A stretch of DNA of 64,000 nucleotides from NCBI RefSeq assembly GCF_039534085.1, contig NZ_BAAAUT010000003.1:124001-188000 (forward strand). Direction: 5' to 3'. Both the position numbers and the translations under genes were made by a program. Of this stretch, positions 60,407-64,000 are shown one piece after another (the stretch's first letter is position 1; the number at the start of each line of letters is the position of its first letter). Under the pieces are notes generated by a model. The model did no database searches. It saw only the letters and a program-made list of their open reading frames with translations, and was not told the origin of the DNA. The DNA is from Planomonospora_B alba (lineage in GTDB: Bacteria; Actinomycetota; Actinomycetes; Streptosporangiales; Streptosporangiaceae).

Positions 60407-61465
60407 TCAGGACACGTTCACCTTGGTGATGCCGCCGCGGTAGCCGATGACCCGGGCGAGCCCGCCGCTGTTCTTCGCCGGGACCACGCTCACGTACTGC
60501 TGCGTCTCCACGGTGCGCAGCTCCTCGCGGGCGTAGGGCTCCGACGTCAGCCCCCGCGCCTGGCGCGGGATCTCGATGTACGGCGCGCAGGGGTCGACCT
60601 TGACCGTCCGGGTCGTCGTGCGGATCAGCGAGTACATCACCAGGGCCCCGCCGTCGGCGGTGCGCAGCGCGTGGACCGGGTAGCCGGCCGCGGCGAAGAT
60701 CGAGTCGTAGCCGAGGCAGTCGTCCCTCTTCTCCGCCGTGCGCGCGGCGGCGATCTCGGCCGCGTGCGCGGTGGTGTGCGGGCCCTCGGCGATCAGGCCG
60801 GCGGCGAACCCCGCGGTGCCCTCCTCGGCCGTCGTGGCGTGCAGCGGCGCCATCAGCCGGGGGCTGATCTGGACGGTCGTGTCGTCCTCGGCCAGGGCGG
60901 TGGCGTAGCCCTCGTCGTCCAGGGCGACCTCCGGGAGCGGGTCGTCCAGCAGGGACAGGGAGCTGACCTGCCAGTCGCCGGCGCCCTGCCGCACCACCGT
61001 CAGCACGACGGGGCGGGCCTGCCCCGAGGAGTCCGTGCGGTCCACGAGCGCGGCGAACCACAGGGCCCCCCGCTGCACCCGGGGGACCAGCAGCCTGGGC
61101 TCGCCCCAGGTGTGGCGGGGGAGCTCCGCGCCCTCGGCCTCCGCGCTGTCGTAGGCGGCCTGGACCAGGGCCAGATGCCCGTCCCTGGCCTGCTTGAGCA
61201 GGTGGTTGCGGTCGGCGAGGACCTGCGGGTCGGCCGAGCCGAGGACCTCGTCGACGGCGAGGATCTCCTTCAGCGCCCGGCCCGCCTCCTCCAGCGTGAC
61301 CTGCGGGCGGGCGGAGGACGCCGGAGCCGGGGAGGCGCCCCGCGTCGAGGCGGTCGGGCCGGGGGCCGCGTCGCCGGACGTGGAGCAGGCCGCCGACGCC
61401 GCCACCAGGGCCGCCGTCAGGGGCAGGGCGAGCGCGAGCAGTCGTCGTCGCCCCTGTGCCCGCAC
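60407..61465 (-). CDS. Predicted lipoprotein
   Basis: 352 residues from GTG 61465 with AGGAGG upstream. Signal peptide RRRLLALALPLTAALVAASAAC with a lipobox Cys near residue 27, a Ser/Thr/Pro-rich linker, and about 290 mature residues. The body has two regions: one with VLADRNHLLKQARDGHLALV and LLVPRVQRGALWFAALVDRT, one with GALVMYSLIRTTTRTVKVDPC and QQYVSVVPAKNSGGLARVIGYRGGITKV. It may be a surface-exposed binding protein; no family name recognised. Convergent with glutamate dehydrogenase, divergent from prfB. Confidence 0.8.
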   Translation of the reverse strand: MRAQGRRRLLALALPLTAALVAASAACSTSGDAAPGPTASTRGASPAPASSARPQVTLEEAGRALKEILAVDEVLGSADPQVLADRNHLLKQARDGHLALVQAAYDSAEAEGAELPRHTWGEPRLLVPRVQRGALWFAALVDRTDSSGQARPVVLTVVRQGAGDWQVSSLSLLDDPLPEVALDDEGYATALAEDDTTVQISPRLMAPLHATTAEEGTAGFAAGLIAEGPHTTAHAAEIAAARTAEKRDDCLGYDSIFAAAGYPVHALRTADGGALVMYSLIRTTTRTVKVDPCAPYIEIPRQARGLTSEPYAREELRTVETQQYVSVVPAKNSGGLARVIGYRGGITKVNVS

Positions 61466-61561
61466 GTTCGCCTCCTGATGCTCCCCGCCGCGGCGCCCAT
61501 GCTATGGCCTGCCCGCCGCGGCGGCGGCCCGTGCCGTACACAACGGGGTGCGGCGGTCGCG

Positions 61562-61567
61562 TACCCT
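61562..61567 (+). promoter_or_regulatory. prfB -10 element (leaderless)
   Basis: TACCCT ends eight bases before GTG 61576, which would place the transcription start at or near the start codon. No ribosome site is present. Confidence 0.5.
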
Positions 61568-61575
61568 TTACAGAC

Positions 61576-62700
61576 GTGGCAGTCATCGATCCGGCAGAAG
61601 AGATCAACGAGCTTACCGGCACGCTGCGGAGCATCCAGGACGTGCTGGACCTCGACGCGATGCGCAAGCAGATCGAGGAGCTGGAGGAGCAGGCCGCCGC
61701 GCCCGACCTGTGGAACGACCAGGAGCGCGCCCAGAAGGTCACCAGCAAGCTGTCCTACCTGCAGGGCGAGGTCAACCGGATCGAGGCCCTCGGGCAGCGG
61801 CTGGAGGACGTGGCGGTGCTCTACGAGCTCGCCGACGCCGAGGACGACCCCGACACCCGCGAGGAGGCCGGCCGCGAGCTGGAGGCCCTGCGCGGCGACA
61901 TCGGCGCGCTGGAGGTCCGCACCCTGCTCTCGGGCGAGTACGACGCGCGTGAGGCGGTCGTCACCATCAACTCGCAGGCCGGTGGGGTGGACGCCGCCGA
62001 CTGGGCCCAGATGCTCCTGCGGATGTACCTCCGTTGGGCCGAGCGCAAGGGCTACCCGACGGAGGTCTACGAGACCTCCTACGCCGAGGAGGCCGGGATC
62101 AAGTCCGCGACCTTCACGGTCAAGGCGCCCTACGCCTACGGCACGCTCCGCGGCGAGCACGGCACCCACCGGCTGGTCCGGATCAGCCCGTTCGACAACC
62201 AGGGGCGCCGGCAGACCTCCTTCGCGGGCGTGGACGTGGTCCCGGTCGTCGAGACGACCGACCACATCGACATCAACGAGGACGACCTGCGGGTCGACGT
62301 CTACCGCTCCTCGGGCCCGGGCGGCCAGGGCGTCAACACCACCGACTCCGCGGTCCGCATCACCCACCTGCCCACCGGCATCGTGGTCTCCTGCCAGAAC
62401 GAGCGCTCCCAGCTGCAGAACAAGGCGACCGCGATGGCCGTCCTGCAGTCCAAGCTGCTGGAGCGCAAGCGGCAGGAGGAGGAGGCGGCGCTGAGCGAGA
62501 TCCGCGGCGAGGCGACCACCTCGTGGGGCACCCAGATCCGCAACTACGTGCTGCACCCGTACCAGATCGTCAAGGACCTGCGGACGGGCACCGAGGCGGG
62601 CAACCCGGGCGCGGTGCTGGACGGCGACATCGACGCCTTCATCGAGGCGGAGATCCGCTGGCTGCGCCGCCAGGAGGCCGACGCGGCGGCGAAGGCGTAG
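61576..62700 (+). CDS. prfB: Peptide chain release factor 2
   Basis: 374 residues from GTG 61576 (AVIDPAEEINELTGTLRSIQDVLDL); no ribosome site, a -10 element directly before supports leaderless initiation. Domain order as in RF2: helical domain 1, stop-codon recognition motif SPF (RISPFDNQGRRQTSF), and the peptidyl-tRNA hydrolysis loop GGQ (SGPGGQGVNTTDSAVRITH). RF2 terminates at UGA and UAA. The E. coli-type programmed frameshift near codon 26 is absent; the frame is continuous. Upstream of ftsE-ftsX, the conserved actinobacterial order. Confidence 0.96.
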   Translation: MAVIDPAEEINELTGTLRSIQDVLDLDAMRKQIEELEEQAAAPDLWNDQERAQKVTSKLSYLQGEVNRIEALGQRLEDVAVLYELADAEDDPDTREEAGRELEALRGDIGALEVRTLLSGEYDAREAVVTINSQAGGVDAADWAQMLLRMYLRWAERKGYPTEVYETSYAEEAGIKSATFTVKAPYAYGTLRGEHGTHRLVRISPFDNQGRRQTSFAGVDVVPVVETTDHIDINEDDLRVDVYRSSGPGGQGVNTTDSAVRITHLPTGIVVSCQNERSQLQNKATAMAVLQSKLLERKRQEEEAALSEIRGEATTSWGTQIRNYVLHPYQIVKDLRTGTEAGNPGAVLDGDIDAFIEAEIRWLRRQEADAAAKA

Positions 62701-62709
62701 GCGCCGGGG

Positions 62710-62901
62710 TCAGCGGCCCGACAGGTGGTTCAGCACCAGGGTCAGGAAGAACAGCACGATCAGCACCAGTGAGACCATCGCCGGTGTCAGTCCGCCCATT
62801 CCCGTCTGGTGCATGCGGTCGCGGTTGGCCCGGCACAGCGGGCAGCGCCCCTCCGCCACGGGGTGGGCGCACCGCGCGCAGACCAGGTCGTCACAGCTCA
62901 T
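62710..62901 (-). CDS. Zinc-ribbon plus one-helix membrane microprotein
   Basis: 63 residues from ATG 62901. Four cysteines form two knuckles: CARC and, after HPVAEGR, CPLC (DDLVCARCAHPVAEGRCPLCRANRDRM), a zinc-ribbon-like N-terminus. A short linker is followed by one transmembrane helix (PAMVSLVLIVLFFLTLVLNHL) ending in SGR. It converges on prfB with a 9-nt gap. Small conserved-looking actinobacterial protein; function unknown, a cytosolic zinc ribbon tethered to the membrane is the literal reading. Confidence 0.75.
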   Translation of the reverse strand: MSCDDLVCARCAHPVAEGRCPLCRANRDRMHQTGMGGLTPAMVSLVLIVLFFLTLVLNHLSGR

Positions 62902-63074
62902 GATCGCCTCCAGGGTGGAGACCCCGGCCGCCGGGGCCGGGGAGAGGGCGCGGAACGGCCGGTCATGGTGGTCTCCTTGACAGGTCCTCCCCGTGGGGTC
63001 GCACCCACTTTATGCGGTCGTTACCGCGCGTCGAATCGTTTTGTTTCCGTTATGGACCTTCCATGCCGGTCTTC

Positions 63075-63196
63075 CCCCTAGACTGGGCTCCGGCCAACCG
63101 GAACGTCGATCTGGGTAAAGATCGGCGCCCTCCGGCCGGCGAGAGGCGGAAAGTGGACCTCTGCCACTACCGCGACCGTCCTAACCCCTAGACTGG
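63075..63196 (+). promoter_or_regulatory. Two tandem -10 elements before ftsE
   Basis: CCCCTAGACTGG occurs at 63075-63086 and again at 63185-63196. TAGACT (63079-63084, 63189-63194) is a good TAnnnT -10. Promoters about 110 bp apart would drive ftsEX. Confidence 0.6.
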
Positions 63197-63213
63197 CATG
63201 CCGTGATGCGCCC

Positions 63214-63903
63214 GTGATCCATTTTGATAATGTCACCAAGGTCTACGCGAACCAGAACCGCCCCGCGTTGGACCACGTCAGCGTGGACGTCGACAAGGGT
63301 GAGTTCGTGTTCCTCGTCGGCCCTTCGGGGTCCGGGAAGTCGACCTTCCTCCGGCTGATCCTCAAGGAGGAGCGCCCCGACTCGGGGGCGATCCACGTCG
63401 CAGGCACAGACCTGGCCCGGCTGTCCAACTTCAAGGTCCCGCACCTGCGCCGCCGGATCGGCTGCGTGTTCCAGGACTTCCGCCTGCTGCCCAACAAGAA
63501 CGTCTACGAGAACGTCGCGTTCGCGCTGGAGGTCATCGGGAAGCCCCGCCGGTTCATCCGCAAGGTCGTGCCCGAGGTCGTCGAGCTCGTCGGCCTGGAG
63601 GGCAAGGCCCACCGGATGCCCGACGAGCTGTCCGGCGGTGAGCAGCAGCGTGTCGCGATGGCCCGCGCGTTCGTCAACCGCCCGATGATCCTCCTGGCCG
63701 ACGAGCCGACCGGGAACATCGACCCGGCGACGAGCATCGGCATCATGAAGGTCCTCGACCGGATCAACCGGACGGGCACCACGGTCGTCATGGCCACGCA
63801 CGACGCGGCCATCGTCGACTCCATGCGCAAGCGCGTGGTGGAACTGGAGGACGGCAAGATCGTCCGTGACCAGTCGCGTGGCGTGTACGGCCAGGCGTAC
63901 TGA
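63214..63903 (+). CDS. ftsE: Cell-division ABC ATPase FtsE
   Basis: 229 residues from GTG 63214 (IHFDNVTKVYANQNRPALDHVSVDV). Walker A GPSGSGKST, Q-loop QDFRLLPNKNVYENVAFALEV, signature LSGGEQQRVAMARAF, Walker B MILLADEPTGNID, switch H in MATHD. FtsE with membrane partner FtsX regulates peptidoglycan hydrolases (RipC in mycobacteria) at the septum or pole. ftsX follows after 39 nt. Two TAGACT promoters precede it. Confidence 0.97.
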   Translation: MIHFDNVTKVYANQNRPALDHVSVDVDKGEFVFLVGPSGSGKSTFLRLILKEERPDSGAIHVAGTDLARLSNFKVPHLRRRIGCVFQDFRLLPNKNVYENVAFALEVIGKPRRFIRKVVPEVVELVGLEGKAHRMPDELSGGEQQRVAMARAFVNRPMILLADEPTGNIDPATSIGIMKVLDRINRTGTTVVMATHDAAIVDSMRKRVVELEDGKIVRDQSRGVYGQAY

Positions 63904-63942
63904 GATCCAGGACCCCTCAGAAGCGACAGCGACAGGAAGAGC

Positions 63943-64000
63943 ATGCGGGCAAACTTCATCTTCTCCGAGGTCTGGATCGGCCTCCGCCGCAATGTCACGA
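63943..64000 (+). CDS. ftsX: Cell-division protein FtsX (3'-truncated by window end)
   Basis: Only the first 19 codons are visible, MRANFIFSEVWIGLRRNVT, from ATG 63943 after AGGAAGAG. The N-terminus RANFIFSEVWIGLRRN is that of actinobacterial FtsX, an integral membrane partner of FtsE with a large extracytoplasmic loop. Identification rests on this stretch and the position directly after ftsE. Confidence 0.88.
   Translation, partial: MRANFIFSEVWIGLRRNVT

Noticed and set aside
55410..61748. A 2112-codon open frame on the minus strand opposite glutamate dehydrogenase
   Set aside because: It mirrors the codon structure of the dehydrogenase in the high-GC third-position pattern; the translation is low-complexity and has no domain.
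62809..63081. 90-codon plus-strand frame opposite the zinc-ribbon gene
   Set aside because: The minus-strand frame has paired CxxC knuckles and a membrane helix; this one has no structure.

Overview
High-GC actinobacterial chromosome. Gene order mtrA-mtrB-lpqB-comFC-hpf-(LuxR-type regulator)-ycaQ-secA-Rv3235-like, and further on prfB-ftsE-ftsX, is the conserved actinobacterial core order. GTG starts, leaderless promoters, a WXG100-type gene, an Rpn-like nuclease gene and a DasR/GlcNAc PTS locus suggest a filamentous actinomycete; my best guess is Streptosporangiales (Streptosporangiaceae), which is inference from gene content and not a database match. No rRNA, tRNA, CRISPR array, insertion sequence or prophage was recognised.

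Layout. 1-4.1 kb: the 3' part of a large helical protein of type VII-secretion flavour, a small lipoprotein, a WXG100-like protein and an Rpn/PD-(D/E)XK-type protein. 4.7-10.5 kb (minus strand): a tightly overlapped MoxR/DUF58/DUF4350/DUF4129 operon headed by a polytopic membrane protein. 11-23.7 kb: the mtrAB-lpqB cell-envelope signalling operon, comFC, the ribosome hibernation factor, a NarL-type regulator, YcaQ, an HGxxPAAW protein, secA and an Rv3235-family gene.

24-31.8 kb: a compact GlcNAc phosphotransferase locus. It holds the DasR-type regulator, EIIC, a sugar-isomerase-domain deaminase, EIIB, EIIA, HPr, enzyme I and a lipoprotein GH3 hexosaminidase. Two dre-like palindromes sit at the divergent dasR promoter and at the ptsH promoter, so sugar release, uptake, phosphorylation, first catabolic step and control appear to be gathered in one place.

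32-41.5 kb: accessory and housekeeping genes. These are a CGNR/ABATE regulator divergent from an epoxide hydrolase-like gene with a four-box operator, an ABC exporter divergent from a two-component pair with paired inverted repeats, an acyl-CoA dehydrogenase, three HAD hydrolases and a DUF6912 protein. 41.5-46.6 kb: a possible beta-lactam defence cassette made of a MATE exporter, a MecA_N-type penicillin-binding protein, a LysR regulator and a class A beta-lactamase-like hydrolase around a divergent promoter.

46.7-64 kb: acetoacetyl-CoA synthetase, a GNAT acetyltransferase, a flavin monooxygenase-like enzyme, a translationally coupled deacetylase-glycosyltransferase-glycosyltransferase operon, the 1627-residue NAD-glutamate dehydrogenase, a lipoprotein, prfB, a zinc-ribbon membrane microprotein, ftsE and the start of ftsX. 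Strong hairpins separate the convergent pairs. All product names are from reading the translations by eye; none was checked by a search.
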